Below, piece after piece: positions 1-11,237 of a stretch of DNA of 60,000 nt; within the stretch, counting starts at the first letter, position 1, and each line of letters opens with the position of its first letter. The position numbers and the translations under genes are program-made. Origin of the DNA: Tubulanus polymorphus (Eukaryota > Nemertea > Palaeonemertea > Tubulaniformes > Tubulanidae); contig NC_134027.1 in assembly GCF_964204645.1 (NCBI RefSeq), positions 25,658,485-25,718,484 of the forward strand. Direction: 5' to 3'. Under the pieces are notes generated by a model, which searched no databases, was not told the origin of the DNA, and saw only the letters and a program-made list of their open reading frames with translations.

Positions 1-331
1 AACATTTCAGGTAATACCAACAAGAGGAGCATTACACGTAATACCAACATGAGGAACATTACACGTAATACCAACATGAGGAACATTACACGTAATACCA
101 ACATGAGGAGCATTATACGTAATACCAACATGACGAACATTACATGTAATACCAACATGACGAACATTACACGTAATATCAACATGAGGAGCATTACACA
201 TAATACCAACAAGAGGAACATTACACGTAATACCAACACGAGGAATATTACTCGTAATACCAACACGAGGAGCATTACACGTAATACCAACACGAGGAGC
301 ATTACACGTAATACCAACATGAGGAACATTA
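1..331. repeat. Minisatellite, 27-bp unit, about 12 copies
   Basis: The unit is ACATTACACGTAATACCAAC plus ATGAGGA with substitutions. The period is a multiple of three, which leaves open frames on both strands that are not genes. The array is cut by the left edge of the window. Confidence 0.95.
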
Positions 332-837
332 GACTGTGAGAAAATATTACTGCAGAAAAATGGATATACAATCTTCTCATCCTCAAGTTTGTCAGTAGAG
401 GGCGCTGATTGAGTACGGCTCATCAGATTGCCAGGCACGTACATATACATATATATTTATATATATATATTTGTCATATCGTTTACCAGTGGTGGCCATC
501 TTTGATTGCACGCGTATTACACGCTCGACATGAAATGCCAGCCCTGGCATGTGATTAACGGTGTGTGATTGTTGAATCGAGCGTGGCTATGATTGATGTG
601 CGTTCGTATGAAGAATTTTGTCTAAGATTCAGATCAATGAAGTGTTGCTGACTGTGAATTAGTAATCGACATTCATCTTACTGTCCGGCAACTAGAACAT
701 TGACACCAGTGACAGCAGTGAGACTGGGTTGAGCATGTTTTGTCTGCGTCTAAGACATTTAGACTAATCTTCAATCATCAGTAAATAACAAAAGGTCATG
801 TGTTTAAAGAATACACTTTTTTTCGTAAAAATTCTTT
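332..837. other. No feature seen
   Basis: AT-rich unique DNA with a short (TA)n tract near 447-470. No splice-supported coding sequence or repeat family was recognised. Confidence 0.5.
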
Positions 838-985
838 ATTCATTTACCAAAAAAATTCCCTTATCTCAACCCATCCTCAATATTCCTCCTCTAACCCCAA
901 GCGGGATTTGAACCTGGGCCTCTCGCTTGTCAGCTTATTATCCTAACCACTTGGCCAATCGGTCGTGGTGAATGATGTGAGTAAA
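838..985 (-). mobile_element. tRNA-derived SINE fragment
   Basis: Read on the minus strand, an A-box-like TGGCCAAGTGG (947-957) is followed about 33 bases later by a B-box GGTTCAAATCC (904-914). These are the two parts of an internal RNA polymerase III promoter. The sequence then runs into a non-tRNA tail ending in an A/T-rich stretch near 840. No CCA-ready acceptor stem or clean cloverleaf is obvious, so a SINE or tRNA pseudogene is more likely than a working tRNA. Confidence 0.6.
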
Positions 986-1941
986 AATGTTGGTGTTGAA
1001 TCAGACCAGTAGTCTTTCGTGACCACTCAGGTGTGGTCATTGGTGACCAGTCAGATATGGTGGCTGGTTGTCAATAATACACTAACATTGACCCGATCAT
1101 TCTCTTATTACCTGACAATTCTTAATTGCAAACATTGGGCAATTTTCCAACCACAAAAGACGTCTACTATATAAGGCAAACTTAGACATGATTCAAGGAA
1201 CCATTTCTTAGAGAGAAAATAGTACAACACTGTCTCATGAGTATTTGCACTGGTCTAAGAATGGCGTTAGGACCTCTTTCAGTAATATCATATGGAGTTA
1301 ACCCTTTTACTTGTGGTTGGGTCCGCAGAGCTGCCAACCGTTACTGATACTCAGTATTTTGTTACTATTTTGTCCCAAAAAGTATTAATGTGATATATAT
1401 TTGATGCTTTGAAAGATGTTACTGAGGGTCATGAGGTACTGATAATTTGAACATTTCTTTTATATCTCAATGAAATGTTACTGAAAAAGATTCAGCTTGT
1501 TACTGATAGCAGTTTGCAGAATTTGGCAGCAATAGGTCGGGGTGATTTTAAAGCGCGTGGGTGGAGACATGACTTAAAACCTAAACACCAGATCGGGAAA
1601 TGGTAAATTATTCCGTAGCATGAATACCCACAACCTCGAGTACGTGGAATGCTATCATTCGCTTTTAATGCACTGACCATTAATTTCAAGCGTTGGGCTT
1701 TAAAGGTGTTAGCTCAACTCTAAACCCATTTATTGATTGAAGCTTTAGTAACGTCGGCTTGTTAAAGCTTCCACTTCATGCGAACAGACGTTGGTATTAG
1801 TCACCTTAAACTCGCATTTATATGTCTGTACGCGTGTAACCTTCACCCCTTATTGATGACGACAGTCGCCTGGTGGTTTGAAACTGGTTTATTTATGTTC
1901 CGTCATCGCTCTACCTCTCAGTCTGTTCGTTATGAAAAAAC
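986..1941. other. No feature seen
   Basis: Unique-looking sequence. Short open frames at 1492-1689 and 1778-2108 have no recognisable protein similarity. Confidence 0.5.
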
Positions 1942-2073
1942 AACGGACTCATCCGCCCGCCAACATCGTCGTCGTAAATCTAATCGAAGAAATTTTGTTA
2001 TGCATTAAATTGCATTACGGGAATTTTTGCGCGAATAAATTAACCGCCTGTGGCGAGCGGGTGGATGAGTGCG
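1942..2073. repeat. Short fold-back (inverted repeat), about 25-bp arms
   Basis: ACGGACTCATCCGCCCGCCA near 1944 is matched in reverse complement by GCGAGCGGGTGGATGAGTGC near 2053, with an AT-rich loop of about 80 bp. It could be a MITE remnant or a transcribed hairpin. Confidence 0.5.
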
Positions 2074-2199
2074 GTGTTTTTGTTAATATCGTCTTGTCGA
2101 AGAAGTAGAGATAGATGCTGTCATAGTCGCTGCCGATCAGCTATGTATTTATTATCGTGACGTGATAGCGCGGATTTTCGCAATATATTACCTCAGGAC

Positions 2200-3045
2200 G
2201 GCTGCTGGTTAACCTTCTCAAGGAGGGCTGCATGTTAACCTTCTCAAGGAGGGCTGCATGTTAACCTTCTCAAGGAAGGCTGCAGGTTAACCTTCTCAAG
2301 GAAGGCTGCAGGTTAACCTTCTCAAGGAAGGCTGCATGTTAACCTTCTCAAGGAAGGCTGCATGTTAACCTTCTCTAGGAAGGCTGTAGGTTAAACTTCT
2401 CAAGGAAGGCTGCATGTTAACCTTCTCAAGGAAGGCTGTAGGTTAAACTTCTCAAGGAAGGCTGCAGGTTAACCTTCTCAAGGAAGGCTGCATGCTAACC
2501 TCAAGGAAGGCTGTAGGTTAAACTTCTCACGGTAGGTGGCAGGTTAACCTCAAGGAAGGCTGTAGGTTAACCTTCTCAAGGAAGGCTATGGGTTAACTTT
2601 CTCACGGAAGGCTGCAGGTTAACCTTCTCAAGGAAGGCTGCAGGTTAACTTTCTCACGGAAGGCTGCAGGTTAAACTTCATAAGGAAAGGTGCAGATTAA
2701 CCTTCCAAAGGAAAGATGCTGGTTAACAACCTTCTTAAAGAATGGTACACGTAAACCTCAAAGGAAGGTGCTGGTAAACTTTCCCATGGAAAGGTGCGGG
2801 TAAACCTGTAAATTTGACTTCACACTACTGCATATGCCTGTCTATGAAGTTTTCAGGTAATCCTTTTCCAGGAATGTTGCAAGTAAACCTTATCTAAGAA
2901 CGCTGAAGGTAAACCTCTTCAAAGGCTATCAGGTCAACCTACTCAAGCCAAACCAAAAAACCATATCGATTAAGGCAGCTGGCAAGGTTGGCTGCTGGCA
3001 AACCTTGTCTAGGTAAAGTGCAGTGAAACCTTTATATAGGTGGCA
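2200..3045. repeat. Minisatellite, 26-bp unit, decaying to the right
   Basis: The unit is GTTAACCTTCTCAAGGAAGG plus CTGCAG, about 23 clear copies to roughly 2800, then degenerate copies to about 3045. The gradient of decay suggests amplification at the left end. Confidence 0.93.
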
Positions 3046-3323
3046 GGTACACTTGATTACAGTGGGTTTTGAATTAAGTATAATCGGTATTCGTGGATCT
3101 CTGGTGAGATTATACAGATTACGACGCTATCGGTTTATATTGAACAGGATTCTGAGAATCTCGATCTGAGAATTATCAATTGTCTAAGGATTAGACTGTG
3201 TGGAATCTGAGATGGATCTTTACGAATGAATATAGGATGTGGCAGTCTACCAGCATGCGCAATTTAGTAGTCAGGATTCGTCTTAGTCCTGAATATCCTA
3301 ATGAAGGCCTGTTTGAAGTTATG

Positions 3324-3672
3324 TTGACTGACTGACTGAGGGATTGACTGATTGTGACTGACTGACTGAGGGACTGACTGACTGACTGATTGGCTGACTG
3401 ATTCTGACTGACTGTGACTGACTGGCTGACTGAGGGACTGACTGACTGACTGACTTACTGAGGGACTGACTGATTGTGACTGACTGACTGATTCGCTGAC
3501 TGATTCTGACTGACTGTGACTGACTGGCTGACTGACTGACTGAGGGACTGACTGATTGTGACTGTATGACTGACTGAGGGACTGACTGACTGACTGAGGG
3601 ACTGACTGACTGGCTGACTGACTGAGGGACTGACTGACTGACAGACTGACTGAGGGACTGACTGTGACTGAG
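3324..3672. repeat. (GACT)n tetranucleotide array
   Basis: Runs of GACTGACT interrupted by GAGGGACTGACT and ATTGTGACTG blocks that repeat at a larger period. A simple-sequence array with higher-order interruptions. Confidence 0.95.
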
Positions 3673-4492
3673 TCTTGTAACTGGGTCCGAGCAGATCCGA
3701 TTAACTACTCAATATGCAGGTGAATACAGTTTCCATAGTAACGATCATTCGTACGCCTGCTGTGTATGAGTGAAGTTGTCGCTGGCGCTGCTGCGTTCAC
3801 TGTCTCCCATACCTTCAGTAATCCTCGCGACTGACAGCACATTGCTGTACATCTACACCACAGATGAGTCGTGGACACTTATACAAATATTACCTGTCAT
3901 CGACCGACAAGTTTTTGTCTCTCAGTCGCGGAACCAGATGCCGCTACGAGGACGTGATTCCGGTTTAGTTTGATCTGAGCCTGGTTTCATAAAAACTGAA
4001 CTCGAATGAAACTAGATCGATTTTAGAAATTCACCTTTTCTCGTAAAACGTAGCCTTGGTTTGAACTCAAGAGAAAAACTGGTTGCAGTCCGTGTTATTG
4101 ATTATCAGCTGTATCAAATGATGAAGTCAGTTCTGATATTGCATTTTTTTTTCTTGAATGATTGAAATCGTCGTAATAATTTCTAATGTATATTATGATC
4201 GCTTGTTGTTTGGTTGAGTTGTTCAGGTGCCTGGGATACTGCGGGTTACTGTAACGTTATTTGTGATATAGCTGTGGGCCCTAGCAGCAGCAGCAGCAGC
4301 AGGAGAGCAGCTTCTCGCATCCTGACGATGACAACCTGTAATTACGACTGAACATATTACGCGGTTAATTTAGATGAAAGGCTTTGTGTAAATTGAAAAT
4401 TTAAGTGGATCATCGCTGAAAAATGCATTACAGATAGAATAGAACTGGATACACATGTGATGATAATAGCTCTTAACTCTGCTCAACTACTA
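3673..4492. other. Unique DNA with a short (CAG)n tract
   Basis: Contains CAG x6 at about 4285-4302. The open frame at 3770-3973 has no recognisable product. Confidence 0.5.
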
Positions 4493-4683
4493 CAGGGTGC
4501 CCACTGACCTGGAAAACCTGCAAAACTAAAGGAATTAGAAAAATCTAGAAAAAAACATGGAGAACTTTGAGAATTTCACAAATTTTACCAAAAAAAATCT
4601 GGAAAACTGAATTTGTGAATTTGGCCAAAAGTTTTTTTATCGACGTATGACTCATAAAGATTGTACGTGAAAAAGTGGCCACC
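4493..4683. mobile_element. MITE-like element with AGGGTGGCCAC-type ends
   Basis: It begins CAGGGTGCCCACTGACCTGG, has an A-rich core with AAACTGAATTTGTGAATTTG, and ends AAAAAGTGGCCACC. The ends and core match the clearer copy at 40337-40638, so this is a shorter member of the same family. Confidence 0.6.
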
Positions 4684-4743
4684 GCGGGCGATGAGTGAGC
4701 CCTGGTGTAGGGTTCCCTTACACAACTGAAACTGCCCCCCTTC

Positions 4744-4775
4744 AGGAAAAAAATTGACTGAATGAATGAATGAAT
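4744..4775. repeat. (TGAA)n microsatellite
   Basis: Short GAATGAATGAATGAAT tract followed by AT-rich sequence. Confidence 0.8.
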
Positions 4776-4924
4776 TTTATTGTTACATGATTACAAAATC
4801 ATAGAATGAAATTACAATATGCATATACCATACTTACATACATACATATTAATATATATGTAGATGTAACAATGTAAAGTGAGAGGAATAAGGAGAAGCT
4901 TATACGGGTTCTTATCCACATACA

Positions 4925-5434
4925 CACTCACACACCACGTACGCACCACATACACATCACATACGAGCTATATACGCACCACATACACACCACGTACGCA
5001 CCACGTACGCACCACATACACACCACATATGAGCTATATAGGCACCACATACACACCACATATACACCACATACACACCACATATACGCCACATACGCAC
5101 CACATATACACCGCATACGCACCACATACACACCACATACGCACCACACACACCACATACGCACCACATACACACCACATACGCACCATATACACACCAC
5201 ATACGCACCACATACACACCACATACGCACCACATACACACCACATACACACCACATACGCACCACATACGCACCACATACACACCACATACGCACCACA
5301 TACACACCACATACGCACCACATACGCACCACATACACACCACATACGTACCACATACGCACCACATACACACCACATACGCACCACATACACACCACAT
5401 ACACACCACATACACACCACATACGTACCACATA
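4925..5434. repeat. Satellite-like array, 11-bp unit RCACCACATAC
   Basis: About 45 copies alternating ACACCACATAC and GCACCACATAC. The 11-bp period cycles through all three frames, giving long stop-free frames (Thr/His-rich on +, Cys/Val/Trp-rich on -) that are artefacts. Confidence 0.95.
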
Positions 5435-5570
5435 GACACTGACGAATTTGTTGACAAATGTATTCAGGAAACCTTTCAGAACTTGATTTCTACTATCACT
5501 ATCAGTATTTGAATCGCTGGATTTATCTGATGACAATTTTTCAAATACAGAAAAAACTTGATTATAGTGA

Positions 5571-5934
5571 CCTAAAGCCTAGCGCACATCGACACTGCGA
5601 TTGGAGATAGTTGCTACCGAACGATTACCCCGCGCACATCGAAATCTAGTTACAACCGGTCAGTTGCAGCAACTGCATGGCGCGTGTCGATCGTCGAAAT
5701 CCAGAGCGCGCACATCGACGGATATGACTGCGATTGAGTACAAGCAGTTGCTCAAAAGTAGAACATGGGCAACTGGCTGGAACTGGAGATAGATGGACGC
5801 TTACCAATCGTAAGCTCGCTCACATCGACACATTCAAGCAACTGATCGTATCCAGCCAGTTCCTCTCATGCGCCGAAAACTGCCTTGCAACTAGTTGTCT
5901 CCAATCGCACTGTCGATGTGCGCTAGGCTTAAGG
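5571..5934. mobile_element. Fold-back / MITE element, about 364 bp
   Basis: The left end CCTAAAGCCTAGCGCACATC (5571-5590) pairs with the right end GATGTGCGCTAGGCTTAAGG (5915-5934). The arms extend inward about 45 bp (GACACTGCGATTGGAGATAG against its complement near 5897). GCGCACATCGA sub-repeats recur inside. No transposase is present, so it is non-autonomous. Confidence 0.8.
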
Positions 5935-6395
5935 TTTTCCCGAAATTCGTCACTAGCTGCAGTTCTGTACGAACTACCGCGTGTAATTTGTTCATGCGGC
6001 GCATAGTCAGCGTGCGTCCGATATTGTGACTGATGGTTTATGCCGGGCGTATCGTAATAATGCGGCTTGAAGAGTCAAAACAGCTCCAGTTCCCTTGTTC
6101 ATCGGATTGGGCGGGACGAAATTTTTTTAAAACTTATTTCATCGATAATTAGGCCGCGCGGACCTTTTTCGCCGCGACTCGCGCTAGTTTCTGAATAATA
6201 GATGACCTGGGGGTATTTTTGAATTGATTTTTGACACTCGGGGAGCGAATTACGAAAGTGTACATAACGAGCTGTTGACATCTTTTTAGCGACGATAAGT
6301 AACTAGAAATTCACGTTCAATTGACGCAGCAGTTATTCAACTGCGTTCAGGGTTTACATTTCAGTTTGTTTTCAATTAACGAACTGCAAATATTT
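5935..6395. other. No feature seen
   Basis: CpG-containing unique sequence. The short reverse open frame 6099-6281 is not recognisable. Confidence 0.5.
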
Positions 6396-6400
6396 AATGC

Positions 6401-6900
6401 GCAACTGTGGAACTGGATCCAGCGTCAAATTAAACCAACACAACTGTAGAACTGGATATAGAGCCAAATTAAACCCACACAACTGTGGAACTGGGTCCAG
6501 AGTCAAATTAAACCCACACAACTGTGCAACTGGGTCCAGAGTCAAATTAAACCCACACAACTGTGGAACTGGATCCAGAGTCAAATTAAACCCACACAAC
6601 TGTGGAACTGGATCCAGAGTCAAATTAAACCCACACAACTGTGGAACTGGGTCCAGCGTCAAATTAAACCCACACAACTGTGGAACTGGATTCAGAGTCA
6701 AATTAAACCCGCACAACTGTGGAACTGGATCCAGAGTCAAATTAAACCCACACAACTGTGCAATTGGGTCCAGAGTCAAAGTAAACCCACGCAACTGTGC
6801 AACTGGATCCAGAGTCAAATTTTACCCACCTGTGCAACTGGATCCAGAGTCAAATTTTACCCACCTGTGGAACTGGATCCTGAGTTAAACCCGCAAATGT
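6401..6900. repeat. Minisatellite, 39-bp unit (GTGGAACTGGATCCAG family)
   Basis: The unit is AACTGTGGAACTGGATCCAG plus AGTCAAATTAAACCCACAC, about 12 copies. The period is a multiple of three, giving frames open on both strands. The same unit type recurs at 8521-8995, 11238-11737 (opposite orientation) and 31441-31620. Confidence 0.95.
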
Positions 6901-6931
6901 GTGGAATAAATCCAGAGTCAAATCTTCCGTG

Positions 6932-7195
6932 GAACTGTGGAACTAGGTTTAGAGTAAAATCTTCAACTGTGGAACTGGGTTTGAGTGAGTCAAGTCTACA
7001 ACTGTGGAACTGGGTTTGAGTGAGTCGAGTCAAGTCTACAACTGTGGAACTGGGTTTGAGTGAGTCAAGTCTACAACTGTGGAACTGGGTTTGAGTGAGT
7101 CAAGTCTACAACTGTGGAACTGGGTTTGAGTGAGTCGAGTCAAGTCTACAACTGTGGAACTGGGTTTGAGTGAGTCAAGTCTACAATTGCGGAAC
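6932..7195. repeat. Derived minisatellite, 35/40-bp unit
   Basis: The unit is AACTGTGGAACTGGGTTTGA plus GTGAGTCAAGTCTAC, with occasional insertion of GTCGA. It shares the first half of the adjacent 39-bp unit, so it is a re-amplified variant. Confidence 0.9.
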
Positions 7196-7575
7196 TACCC
7201 GCTGGTTGGTTGTGGTTGCTATTTTTAGACGATGTTTAGTTTATTAATATATAACCGAGCCCCGGATTCTCCGCGGGCCCCGGATATACAATACGGGGCT
7301 ATTTCATTCACATACGAATTAATCTTTTTGTGCGATTCGTTCGTTACGAATCTATATTTAGCGTCGGTATACGTTTAACGTTGAACTCCCGCCGGTGACG
7401 GTGCATGCGTCTCCCTGGAACCCCTCGAAGGCTCGAAGCTCTTCGTGTTAATAGTAACCGCTATCGTTTTCATTAGTAGATTTCCCGGGAATTATCGTCA
7501 CTTATCACGCGTCATCAGCGTCGTCAGCGGTAAAAATATCTGCCTAAAAGCTACTCATCATTGGATGTATACTCT
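7196..7575. other. No feature seen
   Basis: Moderately GC-rich unique DNA between two arrays. Confidence 0.5.
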
Positions 7576-8092
7576 TTACAGTACTCCCCCCATACTCCCC
7601 GTACTCCCCCCTACTCCCCGTACTCCCCCATACTCCCCTTACTGCTAAAACTATTGCAAATTGTACTGATTACTCGTAATACAGGCTGCACTCTTTTCCC
7701 TTCATGTGTTTTCAGGCTTCGTTTCTTGGTTTGCTCCCCTGCCCCATTACATTGCTCTGTCTTAAACTGCTACTGGTCCCCATTCCCCCATTCCCTGATC
7801 TCTCATTCCACTGGTGCCCATCCCCTCGTCCCCTGCTGCTCCCCATCCCCTCGTCCCCCTGCTACTCCCCATCCCCTCGCCCCCCTGCTACTCCCCATCC
7901 CCTCGTCCCCCTGCTACTCCCCATCCCCTCGACCCCCTGCTACTCCCCATCCCTCCTCCCCTGCTACTCCCTATCCCATTGTCCCCCTGCTACTCCCCAT
8001 CCCACAATCCCCCTGCTACTCCCCATCCCCTCGCCCCCTGCTGCTCCCCATCCCCTCGTCCTCTGCTACTGCTCTCCATTCCCTGTTTCCCC
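7576..8092. repeat. Pyrimidine-rich minisatellite, 26-bp unit
   Basis: TACTCCCC repeats at 7580-7640, then a main block from about 7820 with unit CTGCTACTCCCCATCCCCTC plus GTCCCC. The strand bias (C/T only) could favour triplex or quadruplex structure on the complement. Confidence 0.9.
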
Positions 8093-8520
8093 ATCATGAA
8101 ATTGATGATATAACGATCGGTTAAAAAAAAAACAACGACCGTTTTTTCCGAGCGACGCTTTGAAATAAATTGAAGCGTAGACGGCTGCTTTTGATGATCT
8201 AATCATCTAATAGGAATTTTCAATTTGTTGAGAGATATTTATAATGATTTGATCTGATGATGGGGTTTTATCTCTCTCAGTCGAGTCACAAGTAGTAGTA
8301 CTCGTTAATTGAAGCTGACTCAATTATTTTCAGCGATTAGCTACTGAACTTTGCAACTATATCGAAGTCAAATTTAGCCCGGGCGAATCATTGGTGCCAG
8401 GTCCGTATCTAATTGGGATGACGCGACCCATATTTTGCCCGCCCAAAAATGGACCGGGCCCATGCCATAATTAAGCATCGGTCACAATGCATGTGAACGC
8501 TGACTGGTTCCAGAAGTGAC
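8093..8520. other. No feature seen
   Basis: Unique DNA. No coding or repeat signal recognised. Confidence 0.5.
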
Positions 8521-8995
8521 TGACGTGGATCCTACAGTCAATTTAAACCCATACAACTGTGAGACTGGATCCCACAGTCAATTTAAACCCACACAACTGT
8601 GAGACTGGATCCCACAGTCAATTTAAACCCACACAACTGTGAGACTGGATCCCTCAGTCAATTTAAACCCATACAACTGTGAGACTGGATCCCACAGTCA
8701 ATTTAAACCCATACAACTGTGAGACTGGATCCTACAGTCAATTTAAACCCACACAACTGTGAGACTGGATCCTACAGTCAATTTAAACCCACACAACTGT
8801 GAGACTGGATCCCACAGTCAATTTAAACCCACACAACTGTGAGACTGGATCCCACAGTCAATTTAAACCCACACAACTGTGAGACTGGATTCTGAATCCA
8901 ATAAACTGGCACAGATGCGGAACTGGGTCCATAGCAAAATAAAACCCATAAAACTGTCGAACTGGATCCAGAGTCAAATTGAACCCACACAACTT
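8521..8995. repeat. Minisatellite, 40-bp unit (same family as 6401-6900)
   Basis: Nine nearly identical units (GAGACTGGATCCCACAGTCA plus ATTTAAACCCACACAACTGT) to about 8890, then diverged copies to 8995 closer to the 6.4-kb variant. High homogeneity implies recent amplification. Confidence 0.95.
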
Positions 8996-9495
8996 ACAGG
9001 TTTGAACCCCTACCTATGGCTGACATTTATCTATTTGCGTTTCAAATGTTAAAATACTGCACCTCTATTCAGAAAGTGAAGAAAAATTAATTAAATGCAA
9101 TATAACGTTTTTGGCATTCATTGAATTTTACGGCGAACTTGTTTTTCAAAGAGCCGTTGAATTTTATTCTCATTATATGCGTTGATATTTCCCACATTTA
9201 TCACTATTTGACGTCAGAGGTTTTTAAAAGTTCACTTGTGACATTATTATCGTTTCCCACATTCGTGGTATTTACAGCAGATATCATTTCAAAGGTTACT
9301 TCAACTGTTTTTAGATTTGAAAACAATCTTCAAATCTGACTATGCTATGAAATTTAATCTCGAAATTTTCAGAATTATAGCTTTGTGAAACGATATTGAT
9401 AACAACTGTGTTATGTCAACCAGTGTAAAATCACTATAGTGGTTACTCTACTTTTACTTTTACTGTTATAAACAATAATGCATCCTCTTTATGAA
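8996..9495. other. No feature seen
   Basis: AT-rich DNA. The open frame at 9121-9339 has no recognisable product. Confidence 0.5.
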
Positions 9496-9499
9496 CTTT

Positions 9500-10211
9500 T
9501 TTTTATAACTGATAGTTCTATATACAACGAACTTCAGGAGACCAGAAAATCTGTTATAACCGATAGTTCACTGTTATATCCAGTATGAAATTACAGTGGA
9601 ACCTCGTTACAACGAACTTCAGGAGACCAGAAAATCTGTTCGTTATAACCGATAGTTCACTGTTATATCCAGTATGAAATTACAGTGGAACCTCGTTACA
9701 ACGAACTTCAGGAGATCAGAAAATCTGTTCGTTATAACCGATAGTTCACTGTTATATCCAGTATGAAATTACAGTGAAACCTCGTTACAACGAACTTCAG
9801 GAGATCAGAAAATCTGTTCGTTATAACTGATAGTTCACTGTTATATCCAGTATGAAATTACAGTGGAACCTCGTTACAACGAATTTCAGGAGACCAGAAA
9901 ATCTGTTCGTTATAACCGATAGTTCACTGTTATATCCAGTAAGAAATTACAGTGGAACCTCGTTACAACGAACTTCAGGAGACCAGAAAATCTGTTCGTT
10001 ATAACTGATAGTTCACTGTTATATCCGGTATGAAATTACAGTGGAACCTCGTTACAACGAACTTTAGGAGATCAGAAAATCTGTTATAACCGATAGTTCA
10101 CTGTGACTGTTATATCCAGTATAGAATTATTAAAATGTTCCTATTTGGGACAAAATTTTAGATTTGCTTTAACCGATAAATCCAAGGTTGTTATAACGAG
10201 GTTCCGCACTG
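9500..10211. mobile_element. Pogo/Tc1-like terminal repeat amplified as an 89-bp tandem array, with inverted end
   Basis: About six 89-bp units each carry CAGTGGAACCTCGTTACAAC, the type of end recalled for invertebrate pogo/Tigger-like elements. The right boundary (10188-10211) is the same end inverted: TTATAACGAGGTTCCGCACTG. No transposase frame lies between. It looks like a non-autonomous element whose left end has been tandemly multiplied. Confidence 0.7.
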
Positions 10212-10555
10212 TTATGAAATCGTTCCACTCTATCCACTCCATCCACTCTGACTCAACGTCTTCGAATCAATCATTCGTGTAACAGATGTAAGGAAATATT
10301 TTCCATTGTTGAATTCATGTAAAGTTGCGCGAATTACTATTTTTCAATTTCAACGACATTCAATTTCGATTTTTCCTGTGTTTTTTCGCTGAATTGTAAT
10401 GCGTAATTGCCTCGAGCATCTGCGCGATACTTCATTACAAACCCTATTCCCAGGGTCCACCGCGTAACCTACCCCTAAATATAACCTTCGTTATAAACCT
10501 ATACGAAACTGAATTGAATAGGGTGTCGATTGTCTATCGAAGATGATAACGATAA
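10212..10555. other. No feature seen
   Basis: Unique DNA with no recognised feature. Confidence 0.5.
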
Positions 10556-10559
10556 ACTA

Positions 10560-10592
10560 ACGATGATGATGATGATGATGATGATGAGAATG
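10560..10592. repeat. (GAT)n microsatellite
   Basis: ACGATGATGATGATGATGAT tract; a further (CTG)n stretch lies at about 10755-10772. Confidence 0.85.
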
Positions 10593-10821
10593 ATGAAAGG
10601 GAATTTAGATTTCAGTAGCGAGGCGAGGTGTCTCCACTGGTTCTGATCAGTATTCGCACAGTGTGTATGTGCGTGTGTGTGTCTATTGTAGCAATCGGTA
10701 CTGATCTAACAGCGCTGCTGTATACAGTACTATACACGCACCATCCGTACAACGCTGCTGCTGCTGCTGCTGCAAATAAGCTGAACGCTGCGAACTGTTT
10801 GAGAGACCGATGATGCAGTAG

Positions 10822-10902
10822 CGGTATTAGATAGCCCTCCCGTACTGACGGTATTAGACAGCCCTCCCGTACTGACGGTATTAGACAGCCCTCCCGTACC
10901 GA
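10822..10902. repeat. Minisatellite, 27-bp unit, 3 copies
   Basis: Unit GGTATTAGACAGCCCTCCCG plus TACTGAC in three near-identical copies. Confidence 0.9.
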
Positions 10903-10939
10903 CGGACGCCGCTGGATTTAATATCAATTCTCGCGTCTA

Positions 10940-11209
10940 AAATCGGAATGAAATTATTACTAATCGTGTGACTAATTATGACAACAACAACGGCGGCGGC
11001 GAGTTGAACGAGAGCAGGAGTATAGCAGTGTGTCGAGTTTACGGGATAGCTGCAGTGAGTTGTTGAGAACGTTGTTAGATTTTTAATGAGACCGTTGTTT
11101 AATCAGTGATACTGATATATACGTACGTATACAGTGATACTCGCACAGGAATAACTCATTCTCACGTTTATCAGTGATTCATTCTCGTTGGAATATTCTA
11201 TCAGCTGAG
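10940..11209 (+). other. Candidate 5' non-coding exon / promoter-proximal region
   Basis: The stretch lies between tandem arrays, contains a small GC-rich CAACAACAACGGCGGCGGCG segment and ends at a good donor (GCTGAG|GTAAGC at 11209/11210). PMCA exon 1 begins with a 3' splice site, so an upstream untranslated exon must exist somewhere. This is one of several possible donors (another is near 12911), and nothing here proves transcription. Confidence 0.15.
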
Positions 11210-11237
11210 GTAAGCAGGGCTGGTCAATGGTCAGGGT

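Noticed and set aside
1-331. CRISPR-like appearance of regularly spaced repeats (also at 2200, 18647 and 51358)
   Set aside because: The repeats are contiguous with no unique spacers, and the gene content is animal.
885-960. Functional tRNA gene on the minus strand
   Set aside because: A and B boxes are present but the acceptor and anticodon stems do not clearly pair and a SINE-like tail follows.
4879-5536. Overlapping long open frames (187, 202, 166 and 128 codons) on both strands
   Set aside because: They are produced by the 11-bp repeat, which has no stops in any phase; no start context, splice site or family similarity supports a gene.
6372-6888. 148- and 163-codon frames on opposite strands
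   Set aside because: A 39-bp tandem unit divisible by three keeps both strands open; the repeat is shared with three other loci and is not a protein domain.
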